A DNA stretch of 64,000 bases from Poecilobothrus nobilitatus. Taxonomy: Eukaryota; Arthropoda; Insecta; Diptera; Dolichopodidae. How positions within the stretch are numbered: the first letter of the stretch is position 1; each line of letters starts with the position of its first letter. The translations under genes were made by a program, and so were the position numbers. The stretch spans positions 234,819,825-234,883,824 of the forward strand of contig OX352774.1 in the NCBI GenBank assembly GCA_947095535.1, given 5' to 3'. The notes below the pieces were generated by a model that did not search any database, was not told the DNA's origin, and saw only the letters and a list, made by a program, of their open reading frames with translations. Of this stretch, positions 49,296 to 61,381 are shown piece after piece.

Positions 49296-49490
49296 GCAAT
49301 TTACCAAAATATATTTCGCAAAATGATATTTCGCCTAATGTTATTTGACAAAAAGGCTTATAGCAAAATGACACTTCAGAAAAAGACTTTTAACAAAACT
49401 ATATTTAAAAAGGAAAACATGCTTTAATGTCAAAATATGTTAGAGGGATTTTAGAGTTGGTTACAAATTCAAGGTTATACGCTAATATTA
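49296..49490 (+). repeat. Degenerate 15-bp tandem array joined to a ~122-bp-unit fragment
   Basis: Seven words of about 15 bp (CAAAATATATTTCG, CAAAATGATATTTCG, CCTAATGTTATTTGA, CAAAAAGGCTTATAG and so on) run from about 49303 to 49410. They translate as pentapeptides such as NIFRK MIFRL MLFDK. The unit start TAGAGGGATTTTAGAGTTGG follows at 49441. Confidence 0.65.
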
Positions 49491-49829
49491 TATTTGTAAA
49501 GCATATATTTTTTTCAAATATCTTTGAGCAAAGTATTTAATTTTATTAAATAGATAGTTGCAATATGTCCCTCTTGCCTAAAACATATAACAGAGTGTCG
49601 GTTTGCAATTTAAAATACAGCTAACTTTATATAAACCGTCGCTAAATTTTATATTTTGAGGCTATTCTATAAGTTGTTTCTGTTTATATTCATTATAACC
49701 GATTATTAGATCGATTTAAATTATCTGAAAATACCCCAAAGTCAATAGCAAGAGTAATGAATGAATTTAATAAATATCTAAATTCTATGGGTCACTGTAA
49801 TATGATATTCTTACATATATATAGTTAAT

Positions 49830-49905
49830 GTTATTACATGTGTTATGTTATGGCACAACAGTATAGCTAGCTGTCTGTTAGTGCCATAGCAATAATAACA
49901 TATTA
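49830..49905 (+). other. Hairpin resembling a short precursor RNA
   Basis: TTATGGCACAACAG (about 49847-49860) faces CTGTTAGTGCCATAG (about 49875-49889) across a loop of about 14 bases, with one unpaired base per arm. Outer GTTAT and TAATGTTATTA segments can extend the stem. No mature microRNA sequence was recognised, so a small palindromic repeat is equally possible. Confidence 0.3.
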
Positions 49906-51286
49906 TAATAAATATTTATTTTCCTTTTATTCCTTTCAGCATAATTTTAACATTTATTAAAAACGAATTCCAACTAAATGCTCCAGAATTTCTTTAAAAA
50001 AAAAGCCGAATAAATAAAAAAAGAAAATGAAAAATTTTTGGAAATTTCAAAAGAAAATTTCTTGAATTTCAACAATTCATTTTTATTACTTTAATCTGTG
50101 AATTTTAAATTATTAAAACTTCAGAGTCATATAATTTTATAAACTATAATAAATGTTTTTACCATTATATATTCTACATATATGCAATAAATACTAATCA
50201 CAACAGTATCTATCATAACGATAGATTCATTTGGACGCTTGAATTATCCTTAAAAAAAATTATTCAAAAAGGGGTGTCATGAGAAAAGCAAAACATTCTG
50301 TTTTATCTCAATTTTCAATGCACGTTTTTTTTAATTGAAAAGTTGTGCAATTTCTATCTACAATAACTTTAAGTTCTAGTTGCTCTTTAAATTAATTAAA
50401 AGTGGATCAAAACCAAATCATAAATCCTCGAAAAATATTTCAAAAACATGAATTGTTTTAATTGAAAGTAAGGAGAGAAGACAGTAAGTCTTAAATGGGT
50501 TAATAATAGCGAAAAGATATTCAGCAGCCAAAAAATAAATAAATCCAAGGCTAACACATAGCTGGTACAGTCATTACAAAGAAGGAGAGAAATAACCAAA
50601 TCATTTTTCATACTATAACAAATCCTAACTGTACATACACGTTTGATAAATTTACACTCTAACTATTTTAGACAAAAACCTTTACTCAAGATAACAGAAC
50701 CATTAAGAGAAAAAAATTTTAAGAGAAAGAAAACAAAATATCTTTGTCCTATTCAAAAACTAGAAAGAGAAAGAAAAATGTTTTTAATTTTTCATACTTA
50801 AAAAATTTCTAAAAAATTTTTTTATTCTTTTGTGGTTTTTACAATTGGTGAATTAGAAATCAGTTGATGGGATCTAAAATTGAATACCATAAGAAACAAA
50901 AAAAAAAAAAAAATAATAAAGGAAATATTTCATACACATTAAGATGAAATCTTTTAAAAGATTTGATATACCATTAGCAAAATTTAACTTTGTTTTAAAA
51001 AACACAAAAAAAGAAAAGTATTTAAAATAAAAATCAAAAATTTATTTTTACTTTAAACTCAAACTTTAAAATATTTGTAAAGATTACAGAGTTCTCTTTG
51101 TAATTATTCACTTTTTTTCGTATTACATTTAAACAGAAAGTTGTAGACAGCATCATTAATCTTAGATCTTTTTTAAATTCCGATATTTTAAAAAAAAATT
51201 TCAAAGTGATTTTTTTTTTTTGAAGCATTCTCTAAGTTATGTTTACTTGAAAAGCTTTGTATTATGGTTTTAACTTTTAACTCAGA
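49906..51286. other. AT-rich spacer
   Basis: The minus frames 50396-50611 and 51034-51228 are hydrophobic or Lys-rich, with no known domain. No repeats recognised. Confidence 0.45.
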
Positions 51287-51560
51287 AGCAGCAAGATGTT
51301 GTATACTACTGCATGTTGCAACTGTTGATGGCTATAGTTACTAGTTAGTAAAATAATTAAAATAATAGGCGGATTTATTGTTACTTTACAGTCCCACTCC
51401 CAATTCAATGTCTCCGCATCCTTATCCTATCCTTTCCTATTTATATTCTGCACCTATTCTACCCAATATACTGCAATAGCTGGTAGGTGTTTCATCTCAT
51501 TATATCAACTGAAGAGAGGAGTGGGTTTAGTCAGTAAGAATCTGACATAACCAAGGGTAA
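51287..51560 (+). repeat. Dispersed repeat, copy 2 (homologous to 22383-22690)
   Basis: CAGCAAGATGTTGTATACTA, GCATGTTGCAACTG, TTGATGGC, CAGTCCCACTCCCAATTCAA, CCTATTTAT, CCCAATATACTGC, GGGTTTAGTCAGTAAGAATC match copy 1 in order. It is visibly less AT-rich than its surroundings, which suggests a formerly coding or transcribed element. Confidence 0.65.
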
Positions 51561-53087
51561 TTATTGGTGTCTTTGGAAGATTTCCACCTCCCTTAGGAAA
51601 AAAATTAACCTCTTTCTCAATAAATCAAATTATATTAAAAGATACAGAATTTCATGAAATATGAAAAGGGGTACTTTGAAATATTTTCCAACAACGACTT
51701 GATCTTTCAATCAGGTTTTAGGTTTTGTTTTTTTTTTTAAAGCAGATGCGAAAATATTTTAATTTTAAAATAAATTGAAACTTGAATTATTTTCACCGGA
51801 TATATGAAACCAATAAAAGAAAAAGATCTTCTTAGGCTTAAACGTTTGCAACATTTTATTAGCATTATTTAATCCTCTCCAATTCATCACAACTTCTTTT
51901 GAGTTTATAACTTAGAAAAAATTATGATCTTTAAAATTATGACCTTTAATAAAATCAATTTTTCTTTTTAATGAAACACTCTGTAATTTAAATATCTTAA
52001 TACACATTACATAAATTATTTTTTTTTTTTATTATTTCATTTTTTATTGTATACCAGGAAAAGGAAAAATCTTTAATTTTTTTTAAAGGACTGTATTATA
52101 AAGAAATAGAAGTAATTAAAAAAAAAAAAAAAAGATTTCTTTAAAATCATCATGATAATTAATATCAAAATAATATTATATAATATATAATAAATATATA
52201 TTATGTTATATAAAATTTTTTATCCAATTTATAATAAATAGGTTATAATTTTCTTTTCCTTAAAGAATTTTGGAACTAAAAATATTTTTCAAAGTTTCAA
52301 GTACTTTTCAAACAAAATTGTTGATGATGAATTTGAATTTAAAATGAAATTTATTTAAATTTCTTGGAATTTTTTGTGATAATTTAAAAGAAATTAAATT
52401 TTATTAATAACACCAAAAGAACGATTTAGCTACAATATATTTAAAATAATTATTTTAAGCATTTATTTACAAGAAAAACCAAATTAAAGTCAAAAACTAA
52501 TTTCAGTTTAAAAATAAAAAAATAATTTCCAAGATTTGTCCAATTTAAGAGGCAATTTAAAAGGCAATAAATTCATTTTATTTGCCTGCAGAAAAAAAAA
52601 AGCAGATAAGAAGCCTTTTTATATCACAGTTGCTTTGACAAACCTTAATGTAGTTTCTTTGTGGAGCATGAAAGAATAATGCAAAAGGAGTTTAATTTCA
52701 AACTTATAATATTTATCTAAACCAAACTGCAAAAGGACAAAAAACAGACGAGCGAGAGGATTTACATTTTTGCAAAATTTGAAACTTTTGTATTTATGAC
52801 TACCCCACATAAATAATTGAAGTCGATAGAATTTCAATTTTATATCAAAGATAAAAAAAAAAAAAATTGAAGAGTAATGTTATCTTTATATGGGACCTGC
52901 GATAAACAAAAAGAACAGAATTAAAGAATAACTTTGGTTTCATATCACGTAAAAGATATTCACTTATACCTAACATTAAAAACGAAGAAAATTTTTTATT
53001 AGATAGGTATTATCAACTGCTGCAAAATCAAATCAATTAAATTACATTTACTATAAAATTATAGCAATTTTCTAAATTTATTTATTT
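51561..53087. other. AT-rich spacer
   Basis: Poly-A and poly-T tracts; no families recognised. Confidence 0.5.
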
Positions 53088-53330
53088 ATTTATATACAGG
53101 TACCGTGGTACATAAATGTGCCAGGTAGCTATAACCCCTGTTTCCTGCTAGGAATGTGGGGTGTATGACATTTTATGTGATGTATTATAAGTATTTATAT
53201 ATTGCGATATATTTATTTTTTTTTTTTTTTTATATTATAATTATTGTACCCAGCGGGGAATCGAACCCGAGACCTCTCATTCCCTTATGAATGAAAAGCG
53301 GTGCATCAACCACTGCACCAATGGCTGCAT
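53088..53330 (-). mobile_element. SINE-2 with tRNA-like head
   Basis: The minus strand starts GCAGCCATTGGTGCAGTGG with A-box-like TGGTGCAGTGG. CGGGTTCGATTCCCCG holds a consensus B box about 45 bases later. Then come a poly-A tract and a body with AATGTCATACACCCCACATT, CCTAGCAGGAAACAGG, GGTTATAGCTACCTGG and TACCACGGTACCTG, ending in (AAAT)n near 53085. The T stem is nearly paired but the acceptor ends do not pair, so I call it a SINE rather than a tRNA gene. It shows no similarity in its body to SINE-1. Confidence 0.65.
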
Positions 53331-55750
53331 GAATTTTCTAAATTAAAATATACTGTGTGTAAAAGATGATGATATGATCAATTGCGGAATGTGTAAGACG
53401 CCAATCTTTCAGAAGAACCGTCGCGAGCATTCTCCTTTCATGAAGCATTGTTAAAAGCTATAGCTTTATAGGTATCCCTTAAAAATAAATTTATTTTTAT
53501 GGTCAATAAAATCAAAGTAAATTTTAATACTTAGTTATAGAGGCATTTTATCATTTAACATTAATCCATGCTTTATATCATTATCAACGTTTCAAACATT
53601 TTCTACTCTAGATCATTATTCTTATTATTTATCACAGTTTCAATATAACTGAATCTTCACATAAAAAATATAAACTGCAAATTACACGAGTATCAATCAT
53701 TTTTGTCTTAACTTAAAATTTAAAAAGTAAAATTCAAAACATTATTTACTACAATTTCTTTGGCCGTATACGAGACTCATCTAACCTTAATTTTTTTTTT
53801 TGTATTTTTTAAAATTATAAATTCCAAAATTGTTGTTATATTTTTATCTTTTACTATAAATAAATGTATTGGCTTCTAAATTGAAAATTCAAAACCATTC
53901 AAAATTTTCTAAAATTAAACTTTAAGATGGTAAGTGGTACTTGGTACGTACGAAATCTAAAGATTCCTTGTGTAAACGACGAAATAAAAAAATATGCACT
54001 TAAATATAAGACTCATTTAGGAAGGCCACTTAAATGTGGAAGTTTTAAAACTCATACATTCCCCAAATAACAATAGAAAGCTTTAAAAAACTAAGCAATA
54101 AATGAAAATCACCTTCACAAAAATTTCACCAGCTCAAGTGTATCTCTAAAAGTTAGCGCAAAATTAATGGTTAGTTTCTGAGATTAGTTTTAATTTTTTA
54201 AGAGAGGGTTGGTGTTTTTAGTGAGTTAAAATCTCATAAATCTGTGTTCCGTACACTACACTATCGTATTTATAGCTGTGTTGCGTTTACCATTTCGTTG
54301 ATTGTCAGCATCCTTAACTTACAGAAAAAAGAAATTTTTCTTTGTAAATAATCTAAAAACCTCAATATTAATTGCTCCTTAAAATAAGTTTTAAATCGAA
54401 TATATTTTATTATATCGAATCGAATATATTTTATTTAAAAATGTGTTAAATGTTTATTTAAATAGTATTTTCAATAAAATTTTCATTTCTGAATATTGAC
54501 AAAATTCAAAAGTTACCCTTTTTTATTTTTCTAAAAAAGAGTTACAGTAAATCAAAATTATTATTTTTTTTTCTTTTAAAAAATAAAAAAATGTTATTTC
54601 CATTATGTACAACCAATAACCATTTGGTCAACCCATACATTTTATTCAAAAATTCTGTTAATTAAAAATAAAACCGAATACATCCAATTTTGTTTTTATT
54701 TTCCATTTATTTTTTGAATTTTTCTCTTAAAATATTTTTTTAATCAATAAAAAAATTGAAGAGCAAAAAAGTAAGTCATAAAAAATGTAAATTTTAATTA
54801 AAAAAAAAATTTTATAGCAATGTATGAAATTCATAAAATTTTTATAATTCATACATTTTTTAAATATTTTTTTTTTTTTTTAATTTTGTTTTTTTTTAAA
54901 AAGTAATTTTTTCGATGACTTATTCATTAAAAAGTTATAAATAATATAAATTATAAACTATTCGATAATATTTAAAAAAAAAAAAACAAAAATGACAGCT
55001 CTGAGCATTTGAAATTATTCTTTAAACAAAAAATAGTAAACAAGTGTTTTTTTTTTCCATAATATTTAATATTATAATGTTTATATATATATTTTCTTAA
55101 AATAAAATAATAGACAGCATTTTTAAATTTACGATGGAGTTAATTTTAATAATAAAATTTCGAAATAATTTTGAACATTTTGAAGTTTGAAATAAAGATC
55201 TTTATAATTTGATTTTTTTTTTATTTAGAAATGGATTTTGTTTTTTCTTGCCAATCCTATGAGGAGCATAGGGCATCACCCACTTAATCATTTATTATTC
55301 ATATTTGACTAAGCTTCGATTTCTGGAATCATTAATTTCACTAATCCGTTGATTACTCGGCTGTAGATATTGTAGAAAATTTATAAGGCGTAAATATTTC
55401 TTTCATCCATCTATTATCTGTATCTGTATAATTTGATATGTATACGTAAATAAAATTATTAATTTATATTAATATGACAAATTTTAAAGCCAAATAATCA
55501 GCGGCTTAATGAAACCAATGATTCTAGAAACGAAACTAGTTAGATATGAATAATAAATGACATAGTGGAAGCCCTGTACTCCACAAAGGAATGTAAAGGA
55601 CAAAAAGAATATATTACAAATCATATAGGATAATGTAATATTACTAAATAATCAAAAGCCATTATAGGTTTGTTTAATACGGCTCTTCGAATTAAATTCA
55701 CAAAATTTTCGGATTTTCGTTCATATTTTTCAAATTATGTAAACTCAAAA
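53331..55750. other. AT-rich spacer
   Basis: No gene or family recognised. GAAGAACCGTCGCGAGCATT (53414-53433) is an isolated GC-richer patch. Confidence 0.45.
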
Positions 55751-56084
55751 ATCAACTAATGTTCGAACAAAATGTACAAGCACCCGAAAAAAAAAATAAA
55801 TTAAAGCCAAAACTCATATTTTTCCAAACTCTTCTTGTTGTCACAAACTTCTTTGTGCAACCTATATTATTTTGATAAAATATGGTTTGCTAATCGTTAT
55901 TAAAAATATGAAATAACCGTTACCCGAAAAATATGAACTAATGCCCGTATAAAATGAATTAACGCTCGTTATAACTTAAAAATTAATTAATTGCATAATG
56001 TTAGTTAATTTTCTTTTTTCACCTTTAACTCATGAACTAACGCTCGAAATAAAAAAAAAAATATTATTTCGGGCGTTAGTTCAT
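55751..56084 (+). repeat. 21-bp repeat cluster ending in a 21-bp-arm hairpin
   Basis: The word ATGAACTAACGCCCG or variants occurs at 55751, 55772, 55912, 55933, 55954 and 56032 (spacings of 21 inside each group). An inverted copy sits at 56064-56084. The last two form a hairpin: arms 56032-56052 and 56064-56084 match at 20 of 21 positions, around an 11-base A-rich loop. Confidence 0.75.
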
Positions 56085-56540
56085 TATTTTTGATTCGGAT
56101 GATTCGAAATCTGTATATTAAAGTTATAAGAAAATATAAATTAAATTTAAAAAATTTTAAAAATACATAAACTAGCAACTATCAACTTGGACACTTGAGA
56201 ACTTTGACAACTTTTACAAGTGGAAATTTCGTATAGCCTTTAACAATCAAAAATTTAATTTTCAACAGTAGAATTTTATTATCTTTTTTATTGGCTGCAT
56301 GAAATCTGTTTTAAAATTTATTAAGATCGAAAAGGTAATGTTTATTTTTGAAAAAAAAAAATTATTTAAAATAAATTTGTGAAAATAATGAAATAAAATA
56401 AATTGTTGAAATAATTTGGATGAGGCCCAAAATCCACTATGATTTATAGCACAAAAAAAAAAACCACAAAAAAAAAATTTTCAATTATTTTAAATACATA
56501 CTTAGTTCTTGAAATATGTATGTATGTTAAAATAATAAGA
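56085..56540. other. AT-rich spacer
   Basis: Nothing recognised. Confidence 0.4.
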
Positions 56541-56935
56541 AAGAACTTTAGAGTTAGTTCCAAAATTAAGGTTCAATAATTTGTTTAGCGGGGATTGAAG
56601 GCGACAGCCACCACTATCTTAAATTACTTGTAGTGTAAATATATATGTAAAAATGATAATTAGAAAGGACTTTTGAGATGATTCCAAAATCAGAATCTAA
56701 AAATTTATTTAGGGGGGGTTTGGGGGTGACAGCTTTCATTGCTTTATATTTTTTGATATTGAAATATCTATCCAATGAAAATAATTAGGAAAAACTTTAA
56801 ATTTGTTACAAAATCAGATTTTTTTGCTTTTTCCAGAACATTTTTGAATTTGTGGATTTTGTTTTATGGATTTATTTTTTTTTGTGGATTTTGGCTTTTC
56901 GATTTTTATTTATGGATTTGGTCACCAAACCAAAT
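56541..56935 (+). repeat. Tandem ~122-bp units with 15-bp-periodic tail
   Basis: Three units start at about 56541 (AAGAACTTTAGAGTTAG), 56664 (AAAGGACTTTTGAGATG) and 56788 (GGAAAAACTTTAAATTTG). Units share AAAATCAG, GTTTAG.GGGG, GG.G(G/T)CGACAG and a TATATAT block. The tail 56835-56935 consists of TTTGTGGATTTTG and TTTATGGATTT words and ends GGTCACCAAACC. No coding function. Confidence 0.8.
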
Positions 56936-57377
56936 AATTGTTATTATTTTTAATTCCCTCAATATTTGTACATTTGGCAACTTTTATTAATATTGAAACT
57001 CAGCGTTAAGTGTCCAAAAGTTGAATCAGTACCAATCTCTCTAATAAACCTACAGCAAATGATTTGAAAAAACTCTTCTTAATAAATTGAAACTACAGTT
57101 TTTTTCAGAAAAAGATAAATTTTACTAAAGATAAAATAAACACAATAAAATTAGTTTTATTTAAAAAAAAATATAATATATTTAATGGTTTTATTTTTAT
57201 TCAATTTCCTGTCTGTATGTATTTATTATATACCTACATACTCATAGTAAAATTTTCAAAACAATTTTTTTTTTTTTTTTGAGTTTTCAACAGAAATCAT
57301 AATTTTAATAGAAATTTTGAATGAAATTTTATTTAATATTATTCTAGCAATAAAGAAAATAAATAAAACTTTCGTTT

Positions 57378-57454
57378 AAAGAACAGACATTCGATTTTAA
57401 ATAAAAGAACAAACATTCGACATTAAATTAAAGAACAGACATTCGATTTTAAAT
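57378..57454 (+). repeat. Three-copy ~26-bp tandem repeat
   Basis: AAAGAACAGACATTCGATTT and close variants at 57378, 57404 and 57430. Confidence 0.9.
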
Positions 57455-60400
57455 ATTTTCAATAAAAGAAAAACATTGTAATCAAAACAATTACTTTTTT
57501 GACATTTTTTTATATCATAAAAATATTTTATTTATGTTCAAAATTTTTTCAATTTATTGAAAATCTACAAAAAAAGAAATGATTTTTAATTTTAATTTTT
57601 TTTTTTGTTATATTCCAAACTTATTCATTTTTTTTTATTTCTGTTAAACATTTCGACTTGTTGAAAAATCATTTAAAACCAAAAAAATAAGATTTATTGT
57701 GCAGAAATAAATAAAAGCATATTTTCAACTTTATACATATGTGCTTTTTTAAGGATTAACCTTTCTGACTAGTCAACCTGCCAAAAGTTTACCCATACTT
57801 TATAATTCACATATTGGAAATCATAATTATGACAGAATTTTCCTTTTAACAGCTTTTATTGAATTTTACTAGTGATTAAAGGAATCGTGGAATTTTGCAA
57901 GCTATTTTAGACACACTTCCCGTGTGTCTAAACGCATAACTATAAACTTAAATTTTCAAAATATTGTCTCCAGCTTTTATATTAATTTCATGGGTTTTAT
58001 AGCGCATATATAAATGTAACATTGAGTTGAATTTATTTAAACAAAACTTCCTTCGTAACAATATAATTTAGAAAATTATAGAAAAATTCGCAATTAAAAA
58101 TTTATTTTCTACTTTTTAGTTCAAAAAAAGCTGTTCTTTTAAATTTTTTTTTATTATTATTTTCATTTAATGATGATGGCTCGTATAGTCATTAGATCTG
58201 TAGTGTATCTTTAAATGTAAAAGAGCATATTATGAAATTTTGAAAACTTCTTAAGGTAATATTCAAAAGTGCACCAAAATTTTGAAATTAACTGAAGCAT
58301 TACAAAGTATTACAATTTCCTTTTTTTCCATGAATAAAATTAATTGAGAAAAACAAAATGTACTAAAATAAATTCTAATTTAATTACTTTTAATCTTAGA
58401 AAGAAAAGCGATAATTGCATTAAAGTTTATGTAGTACACCTACTGCTCAAATCTCCACAGTATAACAACAGAATATAAAATATTAAAATAAAAAAAAAAT
58501 ATTTTTGTTTTTTTTTTTAACACCAACAATTAAATTAATTTTTCTGATGCCTTAAAACTTTATATAATGTATGTTAGTATGAACGTGAGTAAATTAAAAA
58601 AAAAAGGTTTAGAAGTTTTCACTAGTTATTTAAAATTTAATAAAAAAAAAAAAAAAGATTTAGCCCTTAAGTGCGTGTCCCTACTTTCTGGTTATACTAT
58701 CTTAACAAATTGTTGCATCGAATCAAAGCTATGCAGAAAAGTCTGCATTACTACTACCTCTACTCTAACAATTTAGTTACGATATGTTATCATATTTTTG
58801 GCGCGAGGTCTGTTAAAAAGTTTTTCTTTTTTAACTGTTTAAACAAAATATTTTTCACCTATTAACTTTTAGGAATAGAAGGCTGATTCTTCTTTTAAAC
58901 AGAGGTAACTTTTTTATTATTCTACACATTTATTAGCGCATTTTGACACAAGAGTTTGTTAAAAGTTTTCGTTTTTCTTTTATTGTAAGTCTTAAATAAA
59001 TTATTGTTCGTCTTAAATAGAAGACCATCGTTCTAGCTTTGTTAGAATTAGAGATAACGAAAGCCATAAATTTCGTTACAAAGTTCAGACTCGTTCGAAC
59101 ATGGTCTGAATTTGTACAAGCTAAAGAAATTATTTAATTCGAACTTCAACCTATTGACGTCAACTACCCACAAAGCAGAGAGTGATGTGTTATTTGCAAT
59201 CACTGTATAAGTAGGCCTGTTTTTTTTTTGTGCCTTGTAAGTACATAAATTTTTTTGATTAAAAGAAATCAACCAAAAGATTAGTTAAAAAATTATAAAC
59301 CCAAAGTCAAATAATTTTTTTCCATTTAAATATAAAGCAAAATCTTCTACGAATTTACAACTTTTCTCAGCAGCGTCAGAAAAACGTTGTAATAAATAAA
59401 ATATTTTTATAAAAGTGATAGTTTAAACAGGAAGCAAATATATGTTTATGCTTTCTGCATTTTGATGTATAAATTAAGCTTACAACTTAACAAGAGCTAT
59501 TTTTCTATCCAATCTGTTACAATATTGTAGCACAAGACTTTATTAAAGGTTTTTTTTTTTTTGGTTGTTCCGTCTTAATTTTCTTTGTTTTACCGATTAA
59601 CTTCATTCTTTTAAAAACGTTGTGTTGTTCTTTGCTGATAAAGTTCATTATACTAAATTAATTACAATCAATTCTTTGAGACCTTTTTTTTTTTTCAGAA
59701 AAATAAAATTATTATTAAATTTTGTGCAATATATTCATTCTTGTTTTCTTTTGCAATTAAACAGAAGGAATGCAAAAAATTAAAAAAAAAGAGCATATAA
59801 TTTTTTTTTAAATGTTTTTTTTTTTTTTTACTTTTTGCATAAAGAAGTGAGAATTTACATTTCACTTCAGTTTTCTTTTTGATAAAATAAACAGAGACAT
59901 GAAATTGTATCAGACTTATAGTCCTACACTAAATTTTCTTTTTTTCTCAAATGTTTTTGTATTAAAATATTTAGAATGGACTTCGTATAGAATTCGTTGA
60001 AGAAGTCTACAAGATCTCAAGAGATTAAAAAATGAAAAAATTTTATTTTTTTGTTAAATTTTTTTTTTTTTTATTATAAATTCACAAAAGAACTATGAAA
60101 GATACACAGAATCGTAGAGAGAGCCTTAAATAAATTATTTAAAAAGAATAGATGAATTGTTTAGTGAGGCTCAAATGGAATTAAAACTTAAAACAAATGA
60201 AAGAAAGAAAGAAAGAAAAAAGTTTTTCCTTCTATTTTCTCACACAACCTTTAAAAAAAAAAAAAAACAAATAAAAAAAATAGTAAGTTTTTTTTTACAT
60301 TTTCCAAACTTTTCAATAATGAATTTAATGTTGTTCGGTTTAAGAATTGTAAATTAGAAATATAAAAGAAGAAAAGAACCAAAAAAAAAAAACTCTTTGA

Positions 60401-60929
60401 TAAATAAATTTAAGACACTTTAAATAGTCTCAGTAAAAAGCTTAAGAAAAATTTTGCTTTTCAATTTCTTTAAGACAAATTTCAAGAAAATTTATTGATA
60501 TTGGACGATTTATTTAAAATTTATCGTAATTTTAAAGTAAAAGTTCGAAAGCCTCATATTATCAAACGGTTAGTAAATGGTTTCAGTTTGAATTGAATTC
60601 TTAAAACTTAACTAGGTTGTTCTAAACAATGTTTTAATTATATTAATCTAAACAGTAGATCGAAGACATAAAACTGACCTTGAACTCAAATATCATTTTT
60701 TCGAACTAAAAAAATAGGAGTTCTAGCTTAGTTTTTGTGTTGAAAAAGTGAAGTTTGAGTTCCAGCTCAGTATTATATCCAGTATTAAAAGAGAACAAAT
60801 TAAATAACGAGACAAGCTTGAGCCTCTAACAGTTGCCAATATGATTCAACAGTAAGGACTAATTTCAATGAAAAATTTGTTAAAGAGTAATTTTTTCTGC
60901 TAATCAGCTAAAATTAACCATGCATTTTA
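57455..60929. other. AT-rich spacer with weak spaced repeats
   Basis: GAGGTCTGTTAAAAAGTTTTTCTTTT (near 58805; cores GAGGTCTGTTAAAAAG and TTTTTCTTTT), AGAGTTTGTTAAAAGTTTTC (near 58951) and AAGACTTTATTAAAGGTTTT (near 59535) look like diverged repeats. The overlapping plus frames at 58567-58865 and minus 59048-59272 are without a known motif. Confidence 0.4.
57906..57932 (+). repeat. Perfect 11-bp hairpin
   Basis: TTTAGACACAC, loop TTCCC, GTGTGTCTAAA. Isolated, with no gene beside it. Confidence 0.85.
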
Positions 60930-61381
60930 CTATTTAAATTCACCGTCATGCGAAAACAAAATTTTGCAAGATCATAACTTAACATAACTTTCATAACTGC
61001 AACATGCTTTTAGTAAGATTTTTGAAGAGAATAAAGATCATTCAGAATTTACATAAATTACCTCAGATTTGTTCTATTATTATTTATTACCATGTTTAAG
61101 AACTATTAGAAGTGAAAAATTGAAAATTTACTATTCTGACACATCTGTAATTATTCTTCTTCAATAAAATAACAAAAAAAAAAGTTTTCCTAATTTGTAT
61201 ATAGAATTTCCTTAAAATTAAAGAAAGTGTCTCTTGATTTTTAACATTTTTTCTCTTATTATAAAATTCTAAGAAAAATTAGAAATTTTCGTGGAAATCA
61301 CAATATTCAAAATTATCAATTTATTATCCTTTGGAAAATATGCCCCACTAAAAACTTTTTATTTCACATTCTGCCTTGTTT
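60930..61381 (+). mobile_element. HINE-2 relic, 3' half
   Basis: TATTTAAATTCACCGTCATG, GCGAAAACAAAATTTTGCA, CTGCAACATGCTTTTAG, AAGTGTCTCTTGATTTTTAA and the end CACATTCTGCCTTGTTT match HINE-2 in order with heavy divergence. It shares the GTGTCTCTTG subfamily block with 13560 and 11795. Confidence 0.7.

Noticed and set aside
57906..57932. Bacterial-type terminator or bacterial insert
   Set aside because: There is no T run and no bacterial-like coding sequence nearby. The whole window has eukaryotic repeat content.
59048..59272. Minus-strand frame of 74 codons, somewhat less AT-rich
   Set aside because: There is no motif, no splice context and no repeat partner in the window. It is kept only as part of the spacer description.
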